In this document: positions 32,001 through 44,068 of the stretch, piece after piece
Position numbering within the stretch: the first letter of the stretch is position 1
How the letters are laid out: every line of letters starts with the position of its first letter
Source: Pararge aegeria
Lineage: Eukaryota; Arthropoda; Insecta; Lepidoptera; Nymphalidae
Reading direction: 5' to 3'
DNA length: 64,000 bases
Assembly (NCBI RefSeq): GCF_905163445.1
Contig: NC_053181.1
Coordinates: forward strand, 2,914,001 to 2,978,000
Translations under genes and position numbers: made by a program
The notes under the pieces: generated by a model
The model's input: the letters and a program-made list of their open reading frames with translations, nothing else
Databases searched by the model: none
What the model was told of the DNA's origin: nothing

Positions 32001-32305
32001 CTGACATTTTACGTCATAAACATAGTAAAGTAAAACCCCTTCAATTTTTTTTAAGGATTTTGTTTATAAAATGCATCTATCTACAGATACGTATCAGTTC
32101 TCAGCTGGAATTTTCGTTGCTTTATTTCTGGAAGGTTTTATGTAATTTTAACATAAACTTCCTGACATTTCACGTCATGAACATAGTAAGGTGAAACCCC
32201 TCCAAATTTTATTTACGGATCTTGTTTATATAATTTCTCTACAGATACGTACGGGTACCTAGAATTTTCTTTGCTTGATTTCTGGAAAGCTGTACGTAAT
32301 ATAGC
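32001..32305. repeat. Tandem duplication, two units of about 160 bp
   Basis: 32001-32150 and 32162-32305 share ctgacattt, acgtcat, aacatagtaa, ctacagatacgta and atttctggaa in order, with moderate divergence. Confidence 0.8.
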
Positions 32306-33155
32306 GAATAAGAGGTGAGGAGCGTGTGCAAGCAGGTGAATTGAAATTGTCTTGCCAGTCCGCTAGCGAGGCGTCGAGGTGCTGTGCTCTATTGACAAAT
32401 TTATTAGCCAATATAAAAGCTGCTAGTTTATTGGTGCGCTGGAAATTGGAGCAATGGAATTGAAGGGGTTTGAACATTCTCTATAGAGTATACTAATGCA
32501 GATATGTGTATTCTTAGAGACTAGTGTTGTTTACTTAAGTAATTCCGTGCTACGTTATATAAGGCACTTCATATAACTTTTCACTTCACTTTATATATAA
32601 GGCACTTCACGCACCCAAGTACATACAATTGCACACTTATACACACACGCACACACTTACGCACAGTCACACTCACTCACACTCATTCATGCTGTTGGGA
32701 ATATCGTAACTGATTTATTGTATATGTTGTACTTGCACCTATTGCTTAATTGTCACAGTTTAGGTATTTTGTAATCTAGATTTGGCATTATTTTAGTAAT
32801 AAGATAAGCCCTTAACCAAAATAATTTGTAACGCTGTTAGATTACTAATAAATAAATAAATAGTTACTAAAGTTGTCACATCTAGTTGTGGAAGAATCCA
32901 TGTAGTGCAGTGACACAGCCGCGGCTCGCGTCAGCAGTTGACCGTCGATATGATTTTGATGCGATGGTGCTTTAAAACTACCCACTTACAATTTACAATT
33001 TATTTATTGTACGCTCGAAGATGCAATTTTATATAATTACCCTCTTTCTGTAAATTTGCATGTAAGTTCCATTTAAGTGGAAATTCCTTTATGGAACAAT
33101 AAATATCTTAAACCATAAATAAATATAAGATTCTATCATCAATTTCTAGGCTTAA
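32306..33155. other. Unrecognised stretch with CA/CT-rich run
   Basis: 32636-32690 is an imperfect cac/tcac simple repeat. 'aataaataaataa' at 32855 is a short microsatellite. No gene. Confidence 0.4.
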
Positions 33156-33361
33156 TGCCGTGCAGTGTGGTGACGGCAGTCAGAATAATTGTCACCACCC
33201 CTCCTGTTGCCGCGGTAATATCTTCTAAGAGAATATAACGAAAAATATCTACTGCAGTCACCAACCCGTCTGACTAACGTGTTGATTATGGTTCTACTTT
33301 CCTGTTGGGACCTAGTCCCTTAGACCAGCAGTGACCTGTTATAGGCTACTGATGATGATGA
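33156..33361 (+). repeat. S4 SINE
   Basis: gtgcagtgtggtgacggcag, then 'tgccgcggtaatatcttc', 'tatctactgcagtcaccaac', and 'gaccagcagtgacctgtta', closing actgatgatgatgac. The GAT tail suggests the same RTE-type mobilisation as S1. Confidence 0.65.
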
Positions 33362-33404
33362 CTTATAGGGTATCAAACAGTTTCATCACTATCAACTCAG
33401 AATA

Positions 33405-33610
33405 AACTCGTTACCAACTCAGAGGTCTTCACTCAGAATAAAAAGGCAAAGGCCAAACACTCTGGCCAAATGCGAATTGGCAGGCGCTTTCGGGAGTATC
33501 ATGGAAAACTCATGCCGGTTTCCTTACTGTTTTTTCCCTTACTGTTAAAACAAGTAATATTGAATTGCTTCAATTAAAAACGTACATAACTACGAATTTT
33601 ACAGGTGATT
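33405..33610 (-). repeat. S1 SINE, strongly diverged
   Basis: ctcgttaccaactcagaggt, then ccaaatgcgaattggcaggc, then ttaaaacaagtaatattgaa. Head missing. Confidence 0.6.
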
Positions 33611-33628
33611 GCCGAAGCCTCCCCTTCC

Positions 33629-33696
33629 GGTGGAACAGACCTTAAGATCTTCGGGTGGTACCTTTACCACCCGAAGATCTTAAGGTCTGTTCCACC
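33629..33696. repeat. Perfect hairpin, 32-bp arms, 4-nt loop
   Basis: The left arm (33629-33660, starts ggtggaacagacc, ends cgggtggta) is exactly reverse-complementary to 33665-33696, with loop cctt. No mismatch is present. Confidence 0.95.
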
Positions 33697-34012
33697 TCTT
33701 TCTCTTTCTCCTGGCTTTCATCGCTCTTATGATCAAGTAGTTGCTTATAATGTTTTGACGTGGATCTGTTTTCTAGCTACTTGAAGAAAATTAAAAATGC
33801 ATCTTTTAAAAAATACCTTTGATGTACCTTTATACTTTTGATTTATCTTTATATTCAATTATATTCCTATTTTTTTCTTTCCTACCACTTATTGTTTTAC
33901 TACTTTGCTCAATGCTTTTAAAATTTTCTAATATTGTAAATTAATTGTACTTTTTCGGCAATGTTTAGTCTGTGTTATAAGAATGTTATTATATATGTAT
34001 TAAGTTACTTCC

Positions 34013-34112
34013 ATGCGGCCCAGCGCACGGGTCTCTTTCTACAATGAGATGGGGTTAAGGCCGTAGTCCACCACGCTGGTCCAGTGCGGATTGGTGGACT
34101 CAACACACCTTT
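34013..34112 (-). repeat. S1 SINE 3' third
   Basis: cccagcgcacgggtctcttt, then gtccaccacgctggtccagt, ending ggactcaacacacctttaa. Truncated. Confidence 0.75.
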
Positions 34113-34423
34113 AATTTAGATAATTGTGAAGAGCAAACTATGAAAAATTAAACCCAAATCTTTTTTTGCTTCTAACACAATTTTTAATGAATATTAAATG
34201 TACGATAAACGGAACAAATATAGAGAGAATAAATAAAGTAAGTACACTTCGTCGCGACAAAGGAGAGGCAGTAAATATTCCTCCCCAACCTGAACCAAGT
34301 GAGGCATAACGTTCCGCCTCTCGACCAAAGTATAATACCTAATAACTAAGGCAACGAGTACAAGCTAGTGACAATGTGAGTTACTGCGAATAATACCTAG
34401 TTACATGTAACAAATATGGAAAT

Positions 34424-34707
34424 AGAAGCGCTAATAGCCTAGTAGTTAGGACTTCGACTTCACTTTCGGGGGGCCGATTTCGAATCCCAGCACCTATAAC
34501 GTTATAAGTAATTCAAATACTTGCTTGAAGCAAGCGGTGAAGGAAGACATCGTGGGGAAACCTGCATTCCTGAGAGTTCCCCATAATGTTATCAATGGCG
34601 TGTGAAGTCCACCAATCCGGTCTGGGCCAGCGTGGTGGACTAAGTCCTAAGCCCCGCTCATTATGGGAGGAGACCCGTGCCCTGTAAAGGGCCCTGATGA
34701 TGATGAT
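34424..34707 (+). repeat. S1 SINE, full length
   Basis: gcgctaatagcctagtagtt head, B-box gatttcgaatccca, body, and the tail 'cctgatgatgatgatgac'. Directly followed by an S3 copy. Confidence 0.8.
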
Positions 34708-34970
34708 GACATGTAACGACCTCCCGGGCGCACTCTGCAGAGTGTTTAAGTGCGAGGCAACCGGCTCGATTAGGGAATCAATAACTTCTTGATTATCTGG
34801 TATGGTCTGATGGGAGGCTCCATCCTACCGACATACACGTAGCCGCAGAGTAATTTAGCGTTTCGGTACGATGACATGTAGAAATCGATTAGGATTTAAT
34901 ATAGCTTCCATATCCTTAACAGGCCCGCTACCACCTTAAGCTGCACAAACAGTTAACACCAAGGGATATC
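34708..34970 (+). repeat. S3 SINE
   Basis: cgacctcccgggcgcactct head, then ctggtatggtctgatgggag, 'gcgtttcggtacgatgac' and aacaggcccgctaccacctt. Confidence 0.7.
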
Positions 34971-34983
34971 GTGATTACATGAA

Positions 34984-35160
34984 TATCATCATCAACAACC
35001 CAGCCCCTCTGCAGGGCACGGGTCTAATCTCAGAATGAGAAGGGTTTAGCCCTTAGTCTACCAATATGGCCAAGTGCGGATTGGAGACTTCATACGCCGT
35101 TGAGAACATTATAGAGAACTCTCAGGCGTGCAGGTTTCTTCGCAACGTTTTCCTTACACG
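34984..35160 (-). repeat. S1 SINE, head missing
   Basis: tatcatcatcaacaacccag, then ctctgcagggcacgggtcta, ending tttcttcgcaacgttttcct. Inverted relative to 34424, with S3 between them. Confidence 0.75.
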
Positions 35161-36362
35161 TTTACATTTATCGCCAGCTAGAAAAGCTAACTATGTCTGC
35201 GTTCTTAAGGCTTCTAGGGTTTACAGCTTCTAGATATCATACTCTTTGGAGATTTAATGCTAGACTTGAGATACCTACTTAATTATTTCTCCTAGGATTT
35301 TGATGATAAATTAACTCCTAGATTAGATAAAGTTTAGGATTATATATTGAGATTTGATGTATAAACATTTACACGGTCATAATAATATCCGAATGAATAT
35401 TCCAAAATAGGGTTCAAACAATATTATTAATAAATCTATGAAGGCTCAAAATAATATGAGTTATTATTTTTAAATTATTTATATGTAATTGTTTTTTGAT
35501 TATATAATTCTAAGCATAAATAACAAATAGTATAAAGACACACAGGTTAAATAACGTGCCAACTTACATCAATCCCATAGAACGAATGAATCTATTCAAC
35601 TTCCACCCAAAACGCTGAAACAGCTATTTCTGAAACAAAAAAAAAAACATTTTAATTCCAGGGCTTAACACATTTGCTAATAAAGAATCTTTATATGAAA
35701 AATATTATAACTGTAGGCTTTTCAAAATTTTAACTTCCTGCAATTAGCCTCTTTAAAACAGGTAAGAATGTATCTATAAGTATTGCCTTTTTACCTAGAC
35801 CGACTGTTTAACCCGAAAATTCTTTTGTCTGCATGCGTTACATGTGCTAAAAAAAAAAAGATATCAAATTTTAATGACTAAAGATTTTCCTCTCGTATAA
35901 TATTTCGTCTATATCGGTCCCTCATAAAAGCTTGAATGCATGCTTTTAAAAATCCATTATACCTATGGCACAGATTTCCGAGCCTTTTCAAGTATCTCAA
36001 GTTTTTTTTTAAAACGTTGAACACATTATTGTAATGCAGTTTTACGTTCTTGACGAAATATGACGTCAGAGAGAAGAGCTACTTTTTCACGTAATGCTAT
36101 CACAAAGACTCAAAAATATTTTAGTGTTATATAGCCCATTATATCATCACGCTAAGACCCATAAGGGCACGCTCACCAATGAAATGAAAAAATTTTCAAA
36201 ATCTGGGTGTTCTTTCCTTTTGAGAGCTACCGTTACGTGCGCTGCGTAAACGGTTAGTTTCTCAAAAATCATATTCGACAATCAGTCCGTGAAAACTAAT
36301 GACTTGCTTTTAAAGATGACTTATATGCGGACGAAATCGCGACGGACCGCTAATAAATAAAC
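35161..36362. other. Unrecognised AT-rich stretch
   Basis: No gene or repeat family assigned. Confidence 0.4.
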
Positions 36363-36560
36363 CTAGCCCTAGCCCTAGGTACTAAGATGACTGATGATTA
36401 TTGTTTTTATGAATAATATACATAAATACTTATAATATACTGATAAACACCCCTATAATTAAAAACATTCGTGTTAATAGCACAAACATTTTCCAGTCGT
36501 GGGAATCGAAACCACAGCCACTCAGAAAGCAGGGTCACTGGCCACTGCACACCAACCCCA
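36363..36560 (-). repeat. S2 SINE
   Basis: agccctaggtactaagatga, then aatatacataaatacttata and cgtgggaatcgaaaccacag. The reversed head is partly scrambled (actgcacaccaacccc). Confidence 0.7.
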
Positions 36561-36861
36561 TTTCAGAGTGCAAGATAACGGAGTAGATTTAATGAAAAAA
36601 TTCATCCGAATACCTGTAACACTACAGCGATGTAAATGCCTCCCATATTGAATTCTCTACGGGCGGAGTGCACATAAAGCACGCTACAAAGCGAGTGGGC
36701 TCAGGTAAAGCCTCTCATCGCTTATGAAAGTGCATCTCCAGTGCATGTTGGCCATAAGACCTGATTATACAACCCCTTCCAGTTTATGAAGTATTTATGA
36801 ACTTCCACGTTTCGCAGATGGGCAAGATAGCTTCGTTTACAGCTTTGACCGTCTAATTGTT

Positions 36862-37125
36862 CCCTATACAACGAGTAATTTTATTACGAAGTACTGTTGA
36901 AGGGTAGATAAGTATATTTCATAAGGGATCATCCTGTAAAAATATTAAATCAAATGAAGCATGTTTATTTTTCCATACAAACTAATTTAAAACATTCCAA
37001 GTGTTTACTTATGACAACCCTATTGAAGACAAAAGACCGACACGCGCATATTACCTTCGCTGTCGCTTCGCGTACCAAATGAAGTGGCAGGAGGCACTTC
37101 ATTTTAATTTTCCATGTGATGTTAA
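36862..37125 (+). repeat. E repeat, uninterrupted copy
   Basis: cctatacaacgagtaatttt, 'actgttgaagggtagataag', 'aatattaaatcaaatgaagc', then 'gacacgcgcatattac' and gtggcaggaggcactt. This is the reference copy for E in this window. Confidence 0.75.
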
Positions 37126-37996
37126 GGCTGTATCTGAATTCTTTCAGTAAAAACTATGGCAGTAGTTTATTTAAAAACTATTACACATAACTAAACTATA
37201 ATGAGTCTCAGAAAGCATGGAGTGAGGTTTTCTTAGTCGTATTATAAACACTATACGTTTACTGTCTTACTAATTAACGTTGAATAGCGATTGTATAGTT
37301 ACGCAATGATTTGTCTTCTTCTATTGAATGTCAATTTTCTGATGAAACGTATAGAAAAAACGTTATGTACTTGATCACTACTATACAGCGTATTTTAGTA
37401 GTAACCTTAAATAAAAATTTCATAAAACCCGACTAAAGAAACATCTTATTCGCAAGTTTGTGGTAAGAGAGAAAGACAGACAGACAAACAGAAACGCACA
37501 CGCACACGTCGTTTTTGCAACGGGGGTTAAAATCAAATCGACATGACCGGATTTGCTTTCAGAACGTAGCCGCTCTGTGCACTTATTCGCTATTACCGTT
37601 TTTTTTTTTGCCTAAATAACATTTAACACACCAACCAAAATAGTCATGAATCCCTACATAACTTATTTTTTTAATCTTATGCGAAATTTTAATAAATTAC
37701 TAAATTTGGTTTTAGGTATCTTTGCCATTTCTTTGTCAAAATTTACCTTGCGAAAGATTCTTAGGAGACGAGAAACGGACAAGTAATGATATGCGATGGA
37801 TTTAAGAATGAAAGATTGTATACGGTACGGAACTTTATTTATCAATAGTACGGAAAAAGGAGAAAATTTCAAATTTCAAGAGGAGGTCATTATTATCAAT
37901 TATAGCTAATTTTAGAATATTTGGGGATAACGTTAGACCGGCAAGCACGGGAAAATTTCACCTCACTGGAAGTCAGGAACTACGCGTACGAATCGG
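37126..37996. other. Unassigned stretch
   Basis: 37465-37510 is a purine/CA-rich run (gaaagacagacagacaaaca) like the 3' part of J repeats. The rest is AT-rich. Confidence 0.35.
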
Positions 37997-38048
37997 GTAC
38001 TTATAGTCTTTGGTTTCATAGCACTATGAAACCAAAGACTATAAGTAC
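37997..38048. repeat. Perfect hairpin, 25-bp arms, 2-nt loop
   Basis: 37997-38021 and 38024-38048 are exact reverse complements (inner part tggtttcatag-ca-ctatgaaacca). No mismatch. Confidence 0.95.
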
Positions 38049-38215
38049 TTTGTCAAAGACAATACTTCTATAATCACACATTTCGTCATCTCACTGACAC
38101 TAGCACTATAAAGTTGTCTATTTTTATCAAACAAATTATAATCCAGACAAAAAGGGTCTTCGTCGGTAAGGTGGTAACTAGCTACGGCCGAAGCAACCCA
38201 CCAGACAAAAACGTT
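38049..38215 (-). repeat. S3 fragment plus shared flank
   Basis: 38155-38205 (gtaaggtggtaactagctac, cggccgaagc) is reversed S3. The preceding 38053-38145 (cttctataatcaca, tcactgacact) is repeated at 41447-41545, so a larger unit including S3 was copied. Confidence 0.6.
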
Positions 38216-38639
38216 TTCCAAAGACAAAAACAGATTCCCTCATGAATTAACAGATGATTAAAACACATGCTGTCAAAAGCATCGATTAATTTATCATACA
38301 TGAAAACTTCATTGACGAAAAACTCATCGTGGAGTACCGATATAAAAATCATGATTTGCAATCAATCCAAAATTGTTTACTTTAATTATCTTAGAACTAA
38401 AATTATTTGCCGTATTAGCAGTGAGTGTGGACTGCCATTCCAGTCCACATAGAGTCCATTCGTATATATACAGAGGACGTCTTGCAGAGCTTAGAAACAT
38501 AAGCAAGGATAACAAGCCTAATCACACTGCAGCGGCAGATGCTCGTGATTGGATTAGCTATTCCCCGCCAGCTCGGATTTCAAAATTATATCGCTCCATA
38601 GTTTGAATCTCCGTGATTAATTGTACATAGTAAACCAAT

Positions 38640-38935
38640 GCTGGATGTGATTCATAACTAAGCAGGTACAGATACTGAAATAGTACATTTATACTAAACT
38701 TAAGTTATGCATTTGAGTTTGTTAGGTATTGTTTTGCGTTATAATATTAAAAGCAATCCAGTTTTATTTATTTTGATAATTAAACGTACCTAAATGAAAA
38801 GTGGGTAGTTGGAAAACAAAAATGAAAACGTCAGTTCGAGGATGTGATTTATAACTAAGCAGGTACAGATACTGAAATAGTACATTTATACTAAACTTAA
38901 CGTAGACAGAGAAGTAAATAGACGAATGGTTAGCG
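38640..38935. repeat. Duplicated block with internal direct repeat
   Basis: taactaagcaggtacagata ... actaaactta occurs at about 38656 and again at 38853. The DNA between (38697-38835) is repeated in the same direction at 40623-40755. Confidence 0.7.
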
Positions 38936-40574
38936 TGCCGCTTGTGAGACAGAGCATATTTGAGAAGTGTTGCCATACATTTTTTTTTACCCCGATTCTA
39001 AGGTCCAGATTTCAGGTCTTCTACCACACTTATAGTTTGTTGGTATTTGTTTATTACTATTTGTTCCATACAAAATTTATTTATTTATTTCCAACTTACC
39101 ACTAGTTTTACAGGAATTTTCCTAATGCACTAGCGTAGATATGCCTACCTACATACTAAACTTTATCAGTGTAGCAAAATGTAGACATTTGTTTCATTAG
39201 AAGCAGCTACACTTAGAAACATATCCTAAAGGAACTGCATAATAATTTTTAATGTTCCGTAATTAACTTAATTGTAAAAAGGGAACATTTATGGAATAAC
39301 ATTAGTATGTTGGTCTGTGAAGCAATTTTGCAGTTTTTTTTATGAGAAAGGCTTCTGGCTCGTGATTAGTTGGAAGATGAAAGCGGAGCGGTTGGCTTCC
39401 AGGCAACTTTGTCAATAACATTATAAATCTATATATATACAAACTAAAGATGATTTTATAGTAGGCTAATAAACAAAAAGTGTAATAATTATATCATCCA
39501 GCATATCTCCATACAATGAAAACTCAAAAGCTAAATTATTCACTGACCAGTGTTGGAACAGCGTTAGGATACAGAACCGTTAGTTTGTTCTTTTTAAAGA
39601 CCATATTTTTATGAAAGTGTTTGCTGCAAATCTTTAAACTCTTTTTGGGTGTCCAATTAGTGCGACCTGTGGATTCAACCCATAGCAACAATTAATTATG
39701 GACCGTAGGAAAACTGGAACAAAATATTTTAAACATAATTTTTAATAATAGTTGGGAGATTCGTTTCTCCGCATAGTATAGTTTTAAGTTTACTTTTCTG
39801 TACATGAAAATGGTCAAAGACTATCTTCGATGGATTCCGAAATATTTCGAGGAGTATAAAAAAAAATTAGCTTTAGACTTTACAACGTAGTGCTTGCATA
39901 TTTATTGGAGTCAACAAGTTTTTTTCTTACAGTTTCACCAAATACATTTTTTCTCTAATACATGAACATCGTATCATACATTCATGGAATTAAATTTATG
40001 ATTATTGACACATAAAACTTGAAATTCTATAATTTTAATAGAATAGAGGTTTGGGCAATTTTCATGTTGAATGTAGGCAACACTGCACTCTATTATACTT
40101 TAGGTTATGTATGATTAAAATTAGCATAAAACCTTATAAACGATCTATTTTCTATTGCAAATTGTGTTGTATATTATAGAAATATAATAAACGATAATTA
40201 TTTATACTTTTAGCAAATCAAAAGTATTGTACTTACGAGTGGAACGACAAATCCGTAAATTTACGTTCACTATCACTTTATATCCTAAAACACTGCACCG
40301 TACCATGTTTTCGCAGAAATTCTTTATGGAAGCTGGTTATTAACAATGTCAAATTAGTAAGGTCTGAATTTTTGTGCTCACAATCGGTGTATCTTAAATT
40401 TCTTACTAATAAAAGTATCTCTTACTAATAAAACGATGGCTAACTGTCAAACTTGTTTCGCAAAGTGCTTTGCTAATCCATGAAAAAACCGGCACGCGGT
40501 ATGAGACAAAAGACCCTATCCCTTTATCTCGTTTATTTACAAGACGTATACATAAGTTGTTCTCTTACTTGTGT
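38936..40574. other. Mostly unrecognised stretch
   Basis: 39355-39420 (gatgaaagcggagcggttgg) matches the L-type 3' region seen at 61139. Elsewhere nothing is recognised. Confidence 0.4.
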
Positions 40575-40755
40575 GAATGCGACGGATGCTATCCATTTGT
40601 CTATTTACTTCTCTGTCTACGAAACTTAAGTTATGCATTTGAGTTTGTTAGGTTTTAATTTGCGTTTTAATATTAAAAGCAATCCAGCTTTATATATTTT
40701 AATAATTAAAAGTAAATGAAAAGTGGGTAGTTGAAAAACAAAAGTGAAAAAGTCG
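40575..40755. repeat. Rearranged copy of the 38.7-kb block
   Basis: 40623-40755 copies 38697-38835 in direct orientation. 40590-40622 (ttgtctatttacttctctgt) matches the region at 38885-38915 in inverse orientation. The two parts are joined differently here. Confidence 0.7.
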
Positions 40756-40859
40756 GGTCAAGTCAGCGCGGGCATCAAGAATTTGGAGTATGTCGTGGTG
40801 ACGAAATAGAAAAGGTGCTAGATTTAATGGTGGATTCAAACAACGGCGTTTTATTGATC

Positions 40860-41000
40860 CAGAGGTTCTCCTTACAAGTTGTAGTCTGTTCCAGTGATTT
40901 TATAAATACAAGAGTTTAAAAAATTAAAGATTTTATTCTAAGATTTTGGAGCTTAATCAACATTTCTTAAATATAGTTCAATTGGTACATACCACGATAA
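40860..41000 (+). repeat. K repeat copy
   Basis: ttattctaagattttggagc, then caacatttcttaaatatagt. The open frame at 40731-40919 runs into it and is not kept elsewhere. Confidence 0.5.
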
Positions 41001-41446
41001 TAGTGTATTTTATTATTTTATTTAAGACCACGTTACGAAAAAATAATCAGACAATTATCAAAAACAACCAAATGCGAGTTCTAAAGACGTAGTTTTTAAA
41101 CAGACGATGTAACACATTAAATCAATGGTTGTTTAATAACACTTAAACTTTCTACCTGTGATTTATATTTTCTATATAGAGTTGATTTTTTTTATAGCTG
41201 TTGCCAATGTTCTTTACGTCCGCGTTTATTACAGCTTTTTAAAAATCCCGTGGGAATCGTTGGTTTCCCTTGAATAAAAAAAACTAATGATACTCTACGC
41301 CCTTTCAACTAACTCCAAAAGTAATGTCGATTGGTTGCTCATTTAGGTCGTGCAGGCAGGTAATAATAACTAGGGGTCGCCTAGTTGTCGAAATTCGACC
41401 ATAATTAATAAAAACTATAAGTTTTAACCTTATTAAGTTTCTATTG

Positions 41447-41630
41447 TCAAAGACTTTACTTCTATAATCACAGATTTCGTCAATGCACTGACACTGGCAC
41501 CATTAACTTGCCTTTTTTTCAAACAAATTAGAATCCTGACAAAAAGCCACGACACACGGAATCGTACCGGAACGCTAAATCGCTTAGCGGCACATCTTTA
41601 TGGTAGGGTTGTAACCAGCCGAAGCCCAAA
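41447..41630 (-). repeat. S3 SINE with shared flank
   Basis: ggaatcgtaccggaacgcta, then cgcttagcggcacatcttta and gttgtaaccagccgaag are reversed S3. 41447-41545 is the flank also found at 38053. Confidence 0.65.
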
Positions 41631-42426
41631 TGTTCAAGTAAATGAAGCGTTTTAGATTCTCGTATAAATCGCTTTGCATTAACAGAAGATTCAAACACGG
41701 ATTTAAGAACATTCAGAAACCGTGTAAACGACTAATATGCATAAAAAACGACTCCACTTCAGTAGTGTTTCTCGAGCAGGCGGTTAGACTATTCATACCA
41801 TTTAGCAGTTGACAGTAATTATTTTACCTCTAATTTTTCGGTGATGTAAAAAATTTAATGCAACTTGTTGTACCTACTCTTAGTATAGAAATCGACTCAC
41901 TTTAATTTCATGTTTAAAACTATACTAGCATTTTCATGCAAGAAAACAAACTTTATATGACCGAAGCTAGGCAACTGCGCTTTTTAGCTGCACTTTTTTA
42001 ATTATTCCCGGAACAAGTTTACGTATTAACTTCGGTGCTCGACTCAACATCTAGTCATGCTCGTGCTCCCAACTTTGTCCCGTCGAAAAGTTCAGATATT
42101 CCGCTAGCCCCGACCGACGTTACAGTTTCGGTAAACAATGTTCTCTTTAATTTCACTTCAACTTTCACGTGAAGTTAATATATTACTTGCACAGAGTTCT
42201 GTATTACTCGCTAATTTAAGCCATGCCTTAGCTTGTGATAACTTTGTAAAGACCCCACAGTCCACTTAGGGCGATGCCTATGATGCAACTAATATGTATT
42301 GTACTAGTATTAAGAAACTTTAGTAATATAATATCTGAAGCACAATCCACTTTGCCAAATTTCAACCTTCTGATACAGCCAAGTTGAATAAAGCGAAGGA
42401 ATCTCTAACTTCAATGAACGCATGAT
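41631..42426. other. Unassigned stretch
   Basis: 42000-42150 is GC-richer (ttccgctagccccgaccgac) with no open frame; otherwise AT-rich. Confidence 0.35.
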
Positions 42427-43225
42427 GAAATAAATTCAAAATCCAAATTCAAAAATTCTTGATTCATGTAGGCCTATCACAGGCACTTTATGAAGCCTAC
42501 ATATATATACGTTTACATAATTATAAGGGGGTGGTGATAACACCTTTCGCCAACTTAAATCTAAAGCTACAAGGGTTGCAACGCGCCTAAGATGAGCCCA
42601 CAAAAAATTTAGCCGAGTAATTTTTTTTTTATAACCATCTCACAGTCAATAATTATTAAGCTATGAAGTTAGGACGTTAGAGAAATTCATTCCCAAGCTT
42701 TTTGATCGTTTAAGAGAGACATCTCAAAAATTTCATACGGTAATTTGTTGTGATTACATAATCAATTTAACGTAGCCTAGAAACTCCACAACGAGTTTAT
42801 TTTTGCTTCTAATGTTCATATGGTGCAGTCAATTTTCTTTTTAAATTTTGTTATAATTTTATGGACATACATTTCAATTTATAAATAGTTTTTCAACATT
42901 TTCAAATATGCACTGACTATGAACCGTCATTATTTTAACTTCTTTAAGAACAACCCTCTTCTGCTGGACGAAAATAGAATCAACATTAGCAGCACTACCC
43001 CATAATAAAATGCCGTAGGACATAATGCTGTGAAAATAGCTAAAATACACAAGCCTAGCAGTTTCTATATCTGTCATAATATTACGAATCTTTTTAACCG
43101 CGTATGCTGCGGAACTAAGTCTGTTCGATAAATAAGTAAATAGAAACAATGAGACAACTTTCTTTACCCAAATCATCTTGTGATGTTTTGGGTAAAGAAT
43201 GTTGGCTAGAATAATGTTTACCAAT
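42427..43225 (-). pseudogene. L-type LINE, 5'-truncated, with RT C-terminal domain
   Basis: The minus frame 43224-42874 carries NRLSSAAYAVKKIR, then TARLVYFSYFHSIMSYGIL and LWGSAANVDSIFVQQKR, the diagnostic C-terminal region of Jockey/CR1-clade ORF2. It then reads IMTVHSQCIFENV before a frameshift. The 3' UTR (tacaagggttgcaacgcgcc) and an AATTC-rich tail lie at 42427-42700. A near-palindrome at 43161-43198 (17-bp arms, one mismatch, loop ttgt) lies in the coding part. Without the upstream RT core it cannot be active. Confidence 0.8.
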
Positions 43226-43794
43226 GTTGAGGTTTGTAAAATAAAGTAAAATGAAAATAAAACAACTATTTAAATTAATAATAGTATTTTGAAAGAAAAT
43301 ATGAGACCGACTTCATTATACATGATGCAAAATATCTTTAAGGTACAATTATGAAAGTACGCAAACTCGTTAACATGGATGGTATATTTATCCCGTTATT
43401 TTGATTTTAAATGAACCGATTTTGACATTTATTAAAAGTAAGTTTTATTTCTATGTATATATCGATGAAATAAGAGCAACGTATAATTGCGACTCTAAAC
43501 GTTATTGCAACCGTGTTTTTTTTTGTATTTTCTCAAATTCACAACTCGCAACTCTAATTATTCCTTAAGCTTTAGTAATAATAGAAAAGCAATTTGGTTC
43601 TGTAGCTAATCGATAATGCTCTTAGATTGTAACGTATAGAAACAATGGCTCTCAGAGTCTAACAATGATAATTTAAAAAATAAAAAGGCGTTTTTTTCAA
43701 GACGAACTTTTTCATTGCAATAAAACCTATACCTTGCGCCATTAAAATACAAAGCATAGACACGTCTGGCAACCACATCGTTTGAAGATATAGT
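43226..43794. other. Unrecognised AT-rich stretch
   Basis: No gene or family assigned. Confidence 0.4.
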
Positions 43795-44068
43795 AGTGGG
43801 TGAGGGTTCGGCTTCCCTTTCGGGGCGACCGACCTTGGCGTTTTTTTTTTATTTAAGCAATAAAATAGCACTAGCTTTAACGGTGAAGGAAAACATCGTG
43901 TGAAAACCTGTATCCCTGAGAGTTCTCCATAATGTTCCCAAGGAAGGGCGTTTAAAGTCTACTACTTCGCACTTGACCAGCGCGGCGTGGTAGACTGCGG
44001 CCAATCCTTCTCGTAATGAGAAGAGACCCGTGCGTTGTAGTGGACCGGTCATGGGTTGATGTTGATCA
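43795..44068 (+). repeat. S1 SINE, near full length
   Basis: gtagtgggtgagggttcggc, then agctttaacggtgaaggaaa, ending ccggtcatgggttgatgttg. The B-box is disrupted by a T run at 43843-43852. Confidence 0.75.

Noticed and set aside
37465..37510. Simple-repeat (gaca)n microsatellite as a separate feature
   Set aside because: It looks like the usual 3' part of a J-type repeat rather than an independent microsatellite.
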